A stretch of 17,798 nt of DNA from Prevotellaceae bacterium UBA3646 (GTDB lineage Bacteria > Bacteroidota > Bacteroidia > Bacteroidales > Bacteroidaceae), in contig DFKL01000057.1 of assembly GCA_002373535.1 (NCBI GenBank), positions 1 through 17,798 of the forward strand, read 5' to 3'. Within the stretch, counting starts at the first letter, position 1, and each line of letters begins with the position of its first letter. The position numbers and the translations under genes were made by a program. Positions 1 to 8,446 of this stretch are shown here, piece by piece. The notes beneath the pieces are model-generated. The model was given only the letters and a program-made list of their open reading frames with translations. It was not told the DNA's origin and did not search any database.

Positions 1-2743
1 CGGCCTGGGCGTCAATGGAATTTACTACCTGCTTGTAATCGGTGTGGAAGTCTATCCCATATTTGCATAGCTTGGTAATGACTGATGCCCAGTATGAGTT
101 GGTTTTGGCCATTATGTCGGCCTGATTGAGGATTATTTCCTTGGCTTTCTGAAGGTCGGCTGCATTAGGTGACTTGATGACATTCTGCATCTCGGTAATC
201 ATAAGCGGCAGTGCTGCCTGGCTCTTGGCAGGGTTTATCAGGGCAAGTCCGTTGATGATGTAGTGGATGCCTCCATCGGCATCTATGCTGATATCACTGT
301 CGGCATAGGCGGAATATGCTGCGGCAAGCTCCTCGCGTATACTGCGGTCGTATGCCATTCCCAACATTCGTGAAGAGATGTCCAATGCTACGCGATTGGC
401 TTGTGTATTGGGTGCTGCATTGGAGCGCCATACCTGTTGTGCTCGGTCTTGCGGTGTGCCCATAGGCATGGTAAAGTGGTTGGATACCTGACCACGGAAT
501 TCCCTTATATCCTTGTTCTTGTACGTATTGCCGCTATTGGGCAGGGATGCTATGTATGTCTTGATGAGGGGTAGTATTGCCTGCTCGTCGAAATTACCTA
601 CAATGACAAAGGTGAAGTCACGTGCATTGCCAAACATATCGCGTATTATTTCCAGAGACCTGTCGTATTCTATAGCCTGGATGTCCTGTACCTGCGGAAG
701 ACGGCCGAACGCGCTGCCGCAATTAAGGGTGCTGCCTAATGAGTCCTGGAATACAAGATCAGGATTGGTGCCTTGCAACTGCAGCACGCTGATTAGCTGC
801 TGACGGAGGTTCTCAAAGCATTTCCCGTCTTTTGACAGGGATGTCATCTTGAGATAAAGGAGTTGCATCATTGTCTCAAGATCCTTGGGGGTAGAACTTC
901 CTGATACGGTACGTCCCATCTCTGTTATACCCAATCCAATGCCGGCTTGTTTACCGGCAAGGGCCTTGCTGAGGTCCGTTGAGGAGAACTTGCCGACTCC
1001 ACTGCATGATGCTATCTGACTGAGTAGCGTGCCTTCGACGGCTTGTGACTCAGGGAAGCATGAGAAACCTCCGTTTGCAAAACCTGAGAGTATTATCTCG
1101 TTGTCCTTGAAATCTGTCTTCTTTAATATTACCTTGACTCCGTTGGACAACTCAAGCTGATTGAAATCCAGGGCGTCGTTGTGAGTCGTCTTAACAATGC
1201 TGCCTGCCTGCGGAACGGTGGCCATAAGGGGTTCCTGTATAGTATTGTCCACGTATGCCGTGAGCGTGTCTGCCAACACCTTTGCCTTGGCTGCAGCCAT
1301 GTCTGCGGCTACAGGATATGTCGCTCCATCGCGTTCGGCCAATGCGGCAAATACAACAAAGTTGTGATCCTGAAGCTTGATCAGCTGCTTGGCAAACATG
1401 TTTACGTACTGTACGGTTATATGAGGTACAAACTGTTTGTACAGGCTGTACTCCTGTTCAAGGGACGGAATAGGCTCCTTTTCCTGGAAGTGTGCGAGAT
1501 ACTGCTGTGTAAACTCTTCGTTTTTCATCTTTGTGCGATTGTCATAGGCTTTTTCCAGACGGGACATATACTCGTCGCTAAAACGCTGAAACTCGGTTGC
1601 CGTAAATCCGAACTCGGCTGCACGGCGTGCTTCAGCAAGTGTTGCTGCCCATGCCTCGACGACCTTACCCGGCTTGGCCTGAGTCGTTAGCTGAAATGCC
1701 TGCTTGGCATTTGAGACAAGAAACTCTCCGTAGCCTGCGTATGCTCCGAGGAAAGGACAGTCGGGCTCCTGTGACTTCTCGTTCAACCGTTCTGAGAGCA
1801 TTGAGGTTATGGCACTCTTGATATACTGATAGGTAAGATATCCGACACTCATCTTAACGCTGTCCGGGACAGGGTCGTGCTTGATGAATGTCGAAATAAG
1901 ATCAACGGGCTGCTCCTTGTCCTTGTCTATAATATAAATTGCCTGCTCATTGTCCGGTATTGCCTCTGGCATGACCTTGGCTGCGTTCTTTGCTACCTTG
2001 ATCTTGCCAAACAGTTGCTGAATCTTCTTCTCGATGTGTGCTACATCGACATCACCTACGACTATGATTGCCTGATTGTCGGGACGGTACCACTTGTGAT
2101 AGTATTCGCGCAGCACAGCCGGGTTGCAGCTGTCTATGACGGACATGAGGCCTATAGGCAGACGGTGCCCGTACTTGGAACCGGGGAACATGTCTGGCAA
2201 TGCTCGCTCGATAAGGCGCATATATCCCTTCTGGCGCTGGCGGTACTCGTTGTGTACCACATCGCGCTCCTCGTCTATTGCCTGGGTTGAGAGTGTAATA
2301 CCGTTTGACCAGTCCTTGAGTATCAACAGACATGAGTCTACTGCCGTAGTACGTGCTGTCGGCACGTCTGTAAAATAGTATACGGTACTTTCTATTCCTG
2401 TCGCTGCATTCAGATTGCGTCCATACTCCACTCCTATCGACTGCAGGTATTCGCGCAGGGTATTTCCCTTAAAATGCTCTGTTCCATTGAAGGCAAGATG
2501 CTCCAACAGGTGTGCAAGGCCACGTTGTGATTCCTCTTCCTGCAAAGAGCCTACCTTCTGGGCTATGTAGTAACTGGCTACTCCCTCGGGATATCCGTTA
2601 TGACGAATGTAGTAGGTCAAACCGTTGGCCAGCTTGCCAACCTTGACTTCAGGATCCTGCGGGATAGGTGGCAGTTGTTGTGCAACTGCACTTCCAACAG
2701 ACAGCAATAAAAGTACTGCTGCATAAATTCTCTTGAATCTCAT
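1..2743 (-). CDS. Secreted M16 family zinc metallopeptidase (insulinase/PqqL-like), 3' end outside window
   Basis: Translating the minus strand from ATG 2743 gives 914 residues with no stop before the window edge, so the C-terminus is cut. Two-lobed M16 proteins of this type usually have about 930-950 residues, so little is missing. Residues 1-21 form a Sec signal peptide (MRFKR, hydrophobic core, AVA before QQ), pointing to the periplasm or beyond. The inverted zinc motif HLLEH is at 78-82, followed by FNGT, an R-N-x-N-A-x-T loop at 109-115 and the downstream acidic zinc ligand within IDEERDVVHNEY (156-167). The second, non-catalytic M16 half follows. An in-frame ATG nine bases upstream (2752) is an alternative start; 2743 gives the cleaner signal peptide. 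It follows the channel gene by about 26 bases and is probably the last gene of the glmM cluster in this window. Substrate unknown. Family assignment is sure. Confidence 0.93.
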   Translation of the reverse strand, partial: MRFKRIYAAVLLLLSVGSAVAQQLPPIPQDPEVKVGKLANGLTYYIRHNGYPEGVASYYIAQKVGSLQEEESQRGLAHLLEHLAFNGTEHFKGNTLREYLQSIGVEYGRNLNAATGIESTVYYFTDVPTARTTAVDSCLLILKDWSNGITLSTQAIDEERDVVHNEYRQRQKGYMRLIERALPDMFPGSKYGHRLPIGLMSVIDSCNPAVLREYYHKWYRPDNQAIIVVGDVDVAHIEKKIQQLFGKIKVAKNAAKVMPEAIPDNEQAIYIIDKDKEQPVDLISTFIKHDPVPDSVKMSVGYLTYQYIKSAITSMLSERLNEKSQEPDCPFLGAYAGYGEFLVSNAKQAFQLTTQAKPGKVVEAWAATLAEARRAAEFGFTATEFQRFSDEYMSRLEKAYDNRTKMKNEEFTQQYLAHFQEKEPIPSLEQEYSLYKQFVPHITVQYVNMFAKQLIKLQDHNFVVFAALAERDGATYPVAADMAAAKAKVLADTLTAYVDNTIQEPLMATVPQAGSIVKTTHNDALDFNQLELSNGVKVILKKTDFKDNEIILSGFANGGFSCFPESQAVEGTLLSQIASCSGVGKFSSTDLSKALAGKQAGIGLGITEMGRTVSGSSTPKDLETMMQLLYLKMTSLSKDGKCFENLRQQLISVLQLQGTNPDLVFQDSLGSTLNCGSAFGRLPQVQDIQAIEYDRSLEIIRDMFGNARDFTFVIVGNFDEQAILPLIKTYIASLPNSGNTYKNKDIREFRGQVSNHFTMPMGTPQDRAQQVWRSNAAPNTQANRVALDISSRMLGMAYDRSIREELAAAYSAYADSDISIDADGGIHYIINGLALINPAKSQAALPLMITEMQNVIKSPNAADLQKAKEIILNQADIMAKTNSYWASVITKLCKYGIDFHTDYKQVVNSIDAQA

Positions 2744-2769
2744 TGCATACATTTTTAATAAATTATCGT

Positions 2770-3618
2770 TTATTCTATCTCATTTCCGCAAAAAGGACAA
2801 TAGTGCGCGGAATCGGGCAACGGACTGCCACACTCCTTGCATCTTGCCTTTGTGTCGTCGTCTGTGGAATGGTCACGGCTCAGCTGGGCACTGACAATAC
2901 CTGTCGGCACAGCTATTATAGTATAGCCGAGAAGCATCACGACGGCGCTGAGGATACGGCCGACATGTGTCACAGGGACGATGTCTCCATAACCGACTGT
3001 GGTCATGGTGACTACGGCCCAATAGATGCTGGTGGGTATATCGGTAAAGGGTGTTCCAGGCTCATTGCTCTCTACCATAAACATCAGCGTCCCGAGCGCT
3101 ATAACCATGATTACGACAAAAAGGAAGAACACCATAATCTTGGGAAAACTCAGCCTGAGGGACTTGAGCAGCTTGTCTCCTTCTTCCAAAAAGCTGAATA
3201 GCTTGAACACCCTGAACACTCGTATAAGCCTGAATGTCCTCAGTATCATGAGGTACCTGCTTGCCGAGAAAAACAGACCAAGATAGAATGGCATCGTACT
3301 GAGCAGGTCTATGATGCCGAAGAAGCTGGTCACGTACTTGCCTGGGGATGGCGAGCAGTAGATACGGGCGATGTATTCGATGGTAAAGAATCCTGTGAAT
3401 ATATATTCCCATACTACCAGTGCCGTGTTCATCCAGTCCGGAATAGCTGGAATACTCTCGACGATGATTAGGACTATACTGAGCAATATTGCCCATAGGA
3501 GAGCTACATCAAAGGCTTTGCCCATCGGGGTGTCACTCTCGAAGATTATAACATAAAGACGTCGCTTGAGTTCATCATCGATGAACAAGCGACGCCATAT
3601 AGTGTTCCGGTTGCTCAC
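2770..3618 (-). CDS. Voltage-gated potassium-channel-like ion transporter with C-terminal zinc ribbon
   Basis: A 282-residue inner-membrane protein with the six-helix architecture of voltage-gated cation channels: S1 about 36-54, S2 67-88, S3 96-114, S4 120-141, S5 157-183, pore loop 193-215 and S6 219-247. S4 carries basic residues every third position (R127, R130, R133, R136, K139), the voltage-sensor pattern. The selectivity filter TTVGYGD is at 206-212, which indicates potassium. After S6 a short acidic linker leads to a zinc ribbon with C260, C263, C274 and C277 (two CxxC pairs), a cytosolic tail not needed for permeation. The start is GTG, with codons directly abutting the TAA of nagA (TAAGTG). 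The next in-frame Met (residue 32) would lose the conserved region before S1. The tight spacing implies co-transcription with nagA and glmM; the physiological link is not known. Confidence 0.92.
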   Translation of the reverse strand: MSNRNTIWRRLFIDDELKRRLYVIIFESDTPMGKAFDVALLWAILLSIVLIIVESIPAIPDWMNTALVVWEYIFTGFFTIEYIARIYCSPSPGKYVTSFFGIIDLLSTMPFYLGLFFSASRYLMILRTFRLIRVFRVFKLFSFLEEGDKLLKSLRLSFPKIMVFFLFVVIMVIALGTLMFMVESNEPGTPFTDIPTSIYWAVVTMTTVGYGDIVPVTHVGRILSAVVMLLGYTIIAVPTGIVSAQLSRDHSTDDDTKARCKECGSPLPDSAHYCPFCGNEIE

Positions 3619-4782
3619 TTAGAACAAAGTATTCTCGATGATTTTACCCATCTGCCATACCATGCGCACGTTCAGTTCCCTGTCCAGGATAAGGATATCG
3701 GCATCCTTGTTGCGCGACAGTGATCCCTTACGGTCGTAGCATCCCATGATATGTGCCGGTGTCTCACTGACCATGCGACAGGCGTCCTCCAATGGTATCC
3801 CGGCCTGCTGCACGGCTGTGCGTATCAGGCGATCCATAGTGGCAATGGAGCCGGCAAGGGCACTGCGGTCGGAAAGCTTGCATACTCCGTCCTCGATAAT
3901 CACGCGGGGGTCAAATGCCTCAGCATCGTCACCGGCGGCAGCAACTGCCAGAGCGTCGGTAATAAGTGCCATACGCTCGACACCCTTGATCTTGTAGCAC
4001 ATTCGCATAATCGTAGGTGGGACATGGATTCCATCGGCAACGACCTCGACGGTCATATCGTCCATGAGGTAGACGCTCTCAACTGTTCCCTCGTACTTGT
4101 ATTCCTGCTTGTTATGGAATCCTGGCATCGCATTGTAGAAATGGGTAACATGTGTATAGCCGACCTCGTATGCTGCACGTACGTCCTTGTACTCGGCATT
4201 TGTATGGGCTATCGATGGCAATATGCCCTTCTCGGCACAGTACTTGCCAAACTGGATTGCTCCCGGCATCTCGGGCGCAGCGTCCCAACGTGCCAGACAC
4301 GGACTGTTTTCCACGATGGGAATGTACTCGTTGGGATCAGGGTTCTTGATCAGCTCGGGCATCTGGGCACCTGCCTTCTTGGGGTTCAGGTAGTGTCCCT
4401 CGAGATGCAGTCCAAGAATGGAACTGTCCTTTTCGGCCATCAGCTTGTTACATGTCTCGACGGCTTTCTCTATCATCGGCACCGTAGAAGAGGACAATGT
4501 CGGATATATTGATGTAGTGCCATGCTTGGCATGGGCCGCACAGGCTATACGGAAAGCTTCCTCGGTTCCTTCCTGGAAATCGCGACCGCCACCTCCATGG
4601 ACATGCATCTCTATACCGCCTGGGACGACATACATTCCCTTTGCGTCAATCACCTCTGCGCCAATGACTGCCAAGTCGCAGTTGGTCACCTCCAATATCT
4701 TGTTGTCACGAAGTATTATACTGCCATCCTTAAGCCATCCCTGCGGGGTCAGTATACGGGCATTGATAATCTGTGTAAGCAT
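3619..4782 (-). CDS. nagA: N-acetylglucosamine-6-phosphate deacetylase
   Basis: A 387-residue cytosolic amidohydrolase that removes acetate from GlcNAc-6-phosphate to give glucosamine-6-phosphate. Visible active-site elements of the NagA family: the HxH pair H60/H62 in GGIEMHVHGGGG, the metal-ligand glutamate E128 in LHLEGH, histidines H193 (IAHTNA) and H214 (THFYNAMP), the substrate-loop DGIHV (250-254, H253), and the catalytic aspartate D276 in ITDAL. Length matches the family (about 380-400). ATG 4782 lies one base after the glmM stop, and the nagA TAA directly touches the GTG of the channel gene, so the three are almost surely one transcript. Its product is the substrate of GlmM upstream, so the pair can route recycled or scavenged GlcNAc into UDP-GlcNAc. 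No nagB deaminase is in the window. Confidence 0.97.
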   Translation of the reverse strand: MLTQIINARILTPQGWLKDGSIILRDNKILEVTNCDLAVIGAEVIDAKGMYVVPGGIEMHVHGGGGRDFQEGTEEAFRIACAAHAKHGTTSIYPTLSSSTVPMIEKAVETCNKLMAEKDSSILGLHLEGHYLNPKKAGAQMPELIKNPDPNEYIPIVENSPCLARWDAAPEMPGAIQFGKYCAEKGILPSIAHTNAEYKDVRAAYEVGYTHVTHFYNAMPGFHNKQEYKYEGTVESVYLMDDMTVEVVADGIHVPPTIMRMCYKIKGVERMALITDALAVAAAGDDAEAFDPRVIIEDGVCKLSDRSALAGSIATMDRLIRTAVQQAGIPLEDACRMVSETPAHIMGCYDRKGSLSRNKDADILILDRELNVRMVWQMGKIIENTLF

Positions 4783-4783
4783 C

Positions 4784-6172
4784 TTATTTAACCATTGAGT
4801 AAACTACATCCATAATCTCCTTGCCCAGACGGTCGGCGGCCTCCATCGTGCCTGCTTCGCTGTATACGCGTATAATCGGCTCGGTATTTGACTTGCGCAA
4901 ATGAACCCACTTGTCGGGGAAATCTATCTTGACTCCGTCGATGTCGTTAACCTCCTGATCCTTGTACAGGTCCTTGACTTTTGACAAGATTGCGTCCACG
5001 TCCGTATCTGGAGTCAGGTCGATACGGTTCTTTGCTATCTGATATGACGGATAGGTGGCACGGAGCTCACTTGCAGTCATTCCCTTCTTGGCCAGATACG
5101 TAAGAATCAGGGCAATTCCTACAAGTGCGTCGCGACCGCTATGGGCTGCAGGATAGATGACTCCGCCATTGCCCTCGCCTCCGATTACGGCATTGGTCTC
5201 ATACATCTTGGTTACGACATTTACCTCGCCTACGGCTGCTGCATTATACCTACATCCTGCATAACGGTTGGTAACATCGCGCAGGGCGCGGGTAGAAGAA
5301 AGGTTGCTGACCGTATTGCCAGGGGTGTTCTGCAACACATAGTCGGCAACAGTCACCAACGTGTATTCCTCGCCATACATCGTGCCATCCTCGCAGAACA
5401 GCGCGAGACGGTCTACGTCCGGATCTACGACGAAGGCTATGTCATGGCCCCCCTTCTGCATCAAAGCCTTGATGTCACCAAGATTCTTTTCGAGCGGCTC
5501 CGGATTGTGTTGGAAATCACCGGTCGCCTCGGTAAACATTCCTGTATACTCAACTCCCAAACGGTCGAACAACTTGGGCAGGATTATGCCACCGACCGAA
5601 TTCACCGCATCGAAGGCGACCTTGAACTTGCGTGCCTTGACTGCCTCTACATCGACGAGGGCAAGCCCAAGCACCATGTCTATATGCTTCTGGTCGTATG
5701 TGTCGTCCTCGCGATAGCTGCCAAGATGATCGACATCGGCATATTCGAAGTCTTCTGCCTCTGCTATGCGCAACACTTCCTCGCCCTGTGCCTTGTTCAG
5801 GAACTCGCCCTTCTCGTTCAGCAATTTCAAGGCATTCCACATGCGGGGATTATGACTTGCCGTAAGTATGATGCCACCGTCTGCCCCTTCCATTGCCACG
5901 GCTATCTCTGTCGTAGGGGTAGAGGCCAGACCTATGTTGACTACATCAAAACCCATACCCATCAGAGTTCCACAGACAACGTTCTTGACCATTTCACCGG
6001 AGATTCGCGCATCACGTCCAACAACAATCTTGTTGCTCTTGACAGGTGTGGTCTTGCGTATGAGCGTTGCATAAGCGCTCGTGAACTTGACTATGTCCAG
6101 GGGATTGAGTGTGTCACCAGCCTTTCCACCGATTGTTCCTCTGATTCCAGAGATTGATTTGATTAGTGTCAT
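4784..6172 (-). CDS. glmM: Phosphoglucosamine mutase (phosphohexomutase family)
   Basis: A 462-residue alpha-D-phosphohexomutase. The phosphoserine loop TASHNP has S106 as the phosphorylated serine. The metal-binding loop DPDVDR is at 250-255 (D250, D252, D254), the sugar-specificity loop EGNGG at 333-337, and the C-terminal phosphate-binding segment RKSNTEPIIRVYSEA at 426-440. The EGNGG loop and length fit Bacteroidota GlmM, which converts glucosamine-6-phosphate to glucosamine-1-phosphate for UDP-GlcNAc; a phosphomannomutase role cannot be excluded from sequence alone. ATG 6172 is chosen because MTLIKSISGIRGT is the conserved N-terminus. It is the first gene of the minus-strand cluster; an AT-rich region with a TATATTTG element lies upstream, and nagA begins one base after its stop. 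Confidence 0.93.
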   Translation of the reverse strand: MTLIKSISGIRGTIGGKAGDTLNPLDIVKFTSAYATLIRKTTPVKSNKIVVGRDARISGEMVKNVVCGTLMGMGFDVVNIGLASTPTTEIAVAMEGADGGIILTASHNPRMWNALKLLNEKGEFLNKAQGEEVLRIAEAEDFEYADVDHLGSYREDDTYDQKHIDMVLGLALVDVEAVKARKFKVAFDAVNSVGGIILPKLFDRLGVEYTGMFTEATGDFQHNPEPLEKNLGDIKALMQKGGHDIAFVVDPDVDRLALFCEDGTMYGEEYTLVTVADYVLQNTPGNTVSNLSSTRALRDVTNRYAGCRYNAAAVGEVNVVTKMYETNAVIGGEGNGGVIYPAAHSGRDALVGIALILTYLAKKGMTASELRATYPSYQIAKNRIDLTPDTDVDAILSKVKDLYKDQEVNDIDGVKIDFPDKWVHLRKSNTEPIIRVYSEAGTMEAADRLGKEIMDVVYSMVK

Positions 6173-6212
6173 AGCTATTAAATTTGTTTAGAATGTTTTA
6201 TATTTGCACCTA

Positions 6213-6220
6213 CAAATATA
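6213..6220 (-). promoter_or_regulatory. Candidate -7 element of the glmM cluster promoter
   Basis: On the minus strand this is TATATTTG, an exact match to the Bacteroidota -7 consensus TAnnTTTG, about 40 bases upstream of the glmM ATG. No good -33 TTTG or TTG lies at the expected 19-21 base spacing, so the call rests on the -7 box and position alone. Confidence 0.35.
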
Positions 6221-6281
6221 TAAAATTTATCAACACGTTATTCCGCAAGGGCCCTTTTTGCCATATTTTATTTTAAAAGCC

Positions 6282-6312
6282 TTGCCGTTTTTGCATAATT
6301 TGATTAACTTTA
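6282..6312 (+). promoter_or_regulatory. Candidate Bacteroidota-type promoter for the metF cluster
   Basis: TTG at 6282-6284 and TAACTTTA at 6305-6312 are separated by 20 bases. This matches the spacing of the primary sigma factor promoter of Bacteroidota (-33 TTTG or TTG, -7 TAnnTTTG), with one mismatch at the final G of the -7 box. Transcription would start near 6318-6320, leaving a leader of about 35 bases before ATG 6355. This is by pattern only; no start-site mapping is available. Confidence 0.4.
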
Positions 6313-6354
6313 CACACAAATCATACGTGTGTCCTGGCAAACTTGCTCCAAGCG

Positions 6355-7323
6355 ATGAAGGTTACAGACCTTATTAACGACAATAGCCGCTGCCCATTTT
6401 CCTTTGAAGTCCTGCCTCCGCTGAAAGGCAATGGGACCAATGCATTGTTTGACACGATCGACCGTCTCAAGGAATTCGATCCACGATATATAAACATTAC
6501 CACGCACCGCAGTGAATATGTTTACAAGGATCTGGGCGGAGGCATGATGCAGCGGCAGAAGATCCGCCGCCGTCCTGGAACCATCGCCATATCAGCAGCG
6601 ATACAGCAACACTACGGCATACCTGTAGTTCCTCACATCGTATGCAGCGGACATACAAGAGAAGAGCTGGAGTACATGCTGTTAGACCTGCAATTCCTGG
6701 GAATAAGCGACCTGCTGGTATTGCGTGGAGACAAGGCAAAGGACGAAGCTACCTTTCACCCCACCGGAGACGGTCCTGTGCATGCTACAGACCTGATTGA
6801 ACAGATACAAATGTTCAACAGAGGATATTTCTTCGATGGAACCGAAATAAAATGTCCAGGAGACAAGTTCCGGTTCGGTGTTGCATGCTACCCTGAAAAG
6901 CATGAAGAGGCGGCAAACATGGAAAGTGACCTGGAGGTATTGAGAAAAAAAGTTGAAATGGGTGCAGAATATGCTGTCACACAACTGTTCTACGATAATG
7001 AAAAATATTTCAGTTTCGCAGATCGTGCCCACAAGGCCGGAATAGACATTCCCATCATTCCGGGAATCAAGCCTCTGACAAAGCTCTCACAACTGACTAT
7101 GATACCTAAGACTTTCCATTGCGACCTGCCTGACCCTCTGTACCGCGAGGCCGTAAAGTGCAAGACGGACGATGAAGTCAGACATGTAGGCGTCGAATGG
7201 GCAATATGCCAATGCCGCGAGCTTTTGAAAAGCGGAGTGCCTAATCTTCATTTCTACACTGTCAGCGCAGTAGACAGCATTACAGAGATTGCAAGAAGAA
7301 TTTATCAGGCAAGTATAACATAA
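6355..7323 (+). CDS. metF: Methylenetetrahydrofolate reductase
   Basis: A 322-residue FAD-dependent TIM-barrel enzyme that reduces 5,10-methylene-THF to 5-methyl-THF, the methyl donor for methionine synthesis. Family signatures: FSFEVLPP (16-22, with the catalytic-type glutamate E18), HIVCSGHT (94-101), LRGD (123-126) in the flavin-binding region, ACYPEKH (177-183), TQLFYD (209-214) and PGIKP (236-240). Length is slightly above the E. coli enzyme (296). ATG 6355 is preferred; a TTG twelve bases upstream would add only four residues. holB starts nine bases after the TAA, so it heads the plus-strand cluster. No methionine synthase gene is nearby. Confidence 0.95.
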   Translation: MKVTDLINDNSRCPFSFEVLPPLKGNGTNALFDTIDRLKEFDPRYINITTHRSEYVYKDLGGGMMQRQKIRRRPGTIAISAAIQQHYGIPVVPHIVCSGHTREELEYMLLDLQFLGISDLLVLRGDKAKDEATFHPTGDGPVHATDLIEQIQMFNRGYFFDGTEIKCPGDKFRFGVACYPEKHEEAANMESDLEVLRKKVEMGAEYAVTQLFYDNEKYFSFADRAHKAGIDIPIIPGIKPLTKLSQLTMIPKTFHCDLPDPLYREAVKCKTDDEVRHVGVEWAICQCRELLKSGVPNLHFYTVSAVDSITEIARRIYQASIT

Positions 7324-7332
7324 CAGGCGAGA

Positions 7333-8430
7333 GTGGATTTCAACCAAATCATAGGACAGGAAGATATTAAGAAGCGACTAAAGGATATGGCCGCAGAAAA
7401 CAAGATTGCACATGCAATCATGCTGTGTGACCCGTCTGGTGCCGGTGGCATGCCACTGGCTCTGGCTTTTGCGCGTCTTCTGCTTGTAAAAGACGAGAGC
7501 GACATAGCGATGCTTGACAAATGGGCACATCCCGACCTACATTTCTCCTTCCCCATATACAAGAAGAAGAGCACTGACCACCCAATATCCGATGACTATA
7601 TAACGGAATGGCGAGACCAGTTGCTCCGCAACCCGTATTTTGACACGGAGGACTGGCTGAAAGACATCAAGGCTGAAAACCAGCAGATGGTCATATATGT
7701 AAGCGAGAGTGACTCACTACAGCAGAAACTTCAGCTGAAAGCCAGCCGCGGAGGCAGGCGCGTCGTCATCATGTGGCTTCCTGAACGCATGAAAGCAGAG
7801 GCTGCCAACAAACTGCTAAAAATTATCGAGGAGCCGCCACACGAGACTTATTTCCTGCTCGTAACACAGGATGCCGACAATGTCTTGGGAACAATACAAA
7901 GCAGGACGCAACTATTGCATGTCCCCGCGCTGAGCGAAACAGAAATAACCGATGCCCTGAAAGCTAACGAATCAATTTCCCAAGAAACCGCGGCAGCAAT
8001 TGCCCATGTGTCAAACGGGAGCTACACCAATGCCATAAAACACCTGGAGGCGGGCAACGAACGACAGCTTTTCTTCGACTTGTTCGTCCAGTTGATGCGC
8101 ATATGCTATACACGCAAGATTAAGGATATGAGGGCGTGGAGCGAAACCGTCAGCAACCTTGGACGAGAACGACAAAAGCGGATGCTAGAGTATTGTCAGC
8201 GACTGTTGCGAGAAAACTTCATATACAACTTTCAAAGACAGGAAATGGTGTACATGATGCCTGACGAGGCTCAGTTCAGTACAAAATTTGCCTGTTTCAT
8301 CAATGAAAAGAACGTAATTCCAATAATGGAGGAGATGGAACGTTGTCAAAATGACATAGAACACAACGTAAATGCACGCATGGTCTTCTTTGATTTCTCC
8401 CTGAAAATGACGATGCTATTATTACAATAA
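7333..8430 (+). CDS. holB: DNA polymerase III clamp-loader subunit delta prime
   Basis: A 365-residue AAA+ family clamp-loader protein. The N-terminus NQIIGQEDIKKRL (4-16) is typical of delta prime and DnaX proteins. The P-loop is degenerate: SGAGGM at 35-40 lacks the Walker A lysine, as expected for a subunit that does not hydrolyse ATP. NKLLKIIEEPP is at 159-169 and the sensor motif appears as SRTQ (190-193) rather than the common SRCQ. The zinc-binding cysteines found in many delta prime proteins are absent; the region between is filled by a longer insert (about 60-115). The C-terminal helical collar is weakly conserved. The start is GTG 7333, nine bases after metF; no better start lies near. 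The neighbour ricT follows holB also in Bacillus, which supports both calls. Confidence 0.9.
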   Translation: MDFNQIIGQEDIKKRLKDMAAENKIAHAIMLCDPSGAGGMPLALAFARLLLVKDESDIAMLDKWAHPDLHFSFPIYKKKSTDHPISDDYITEWRDQLLRNPYFDTEDWLKDIKAENQQMVIYVSESDSLQQKLQLKASRGGRRVVIMWLPERMKAEAANKLLKIIEEPPHETYFLLVTQDADNVLGTIQSRTQLLHVPALSETEITDALKANESISQETAAAIAHVSNGSYTNAIKHLEAGNERQLFFDLFVQLMRICYTRKIKDMRAWSETVSNLGRERQKRMLEYCQRLLRENFIYNFQRQEMVYMMPDEAQFSTKFACFINEKNVIPIMEEMERCQNDIEHNVNARMVFFDFSLKMTMLLLQ

Positions 8431-8446
8431 AACAACACTATGCAAT

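Larger units (their letters stand above)
6173..6354. other. Divergent intergenic region between glmM and metF
   Basis: This AT-rich 182-base gap separates two diverging clusters, so both need promoters here. It contains an inverted repeat of TATATTTG (6199-6206 and 6213-6220, six bases between), a perfect ten-base palindrome AAGGGCCCTT at 6247-6256, and a promoter-like pair before metF. I see no riboswitch-like structure, although metF genes in some other bacteria are under methionine-responsive control. No small ORF here looks real. Confidence 0.7.

Noticed and set aside
1181..2290. Open frames on the plus strand across the M16 peptidase region
   Set aside because: They are cysteine-rich shadows of the long minus-strand peptidase frame, which is open to the window edge and carries HLLEH.
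3751..4512. Open frame of 253 codons antisense to nagA
   Set aside because: Complementary to a well-supported NagA with all metal ligands; composition is atypical and no family features are seen.
5141..6157. Long open frame (338 codons) antisense to glmM
   Set aside because: It lies fully opposite a gene with intact catalytic motifs, has an odd Cys/His/Tyr-rich composition and no recognisable domain; it mirrors glmM codon bias.
7333..8430. Broken ATPase suggested by the missing Walker A lysine
   Set aside because: Delta prime subunits naturally lack a working P-loop, so this is expected and not a mutation.
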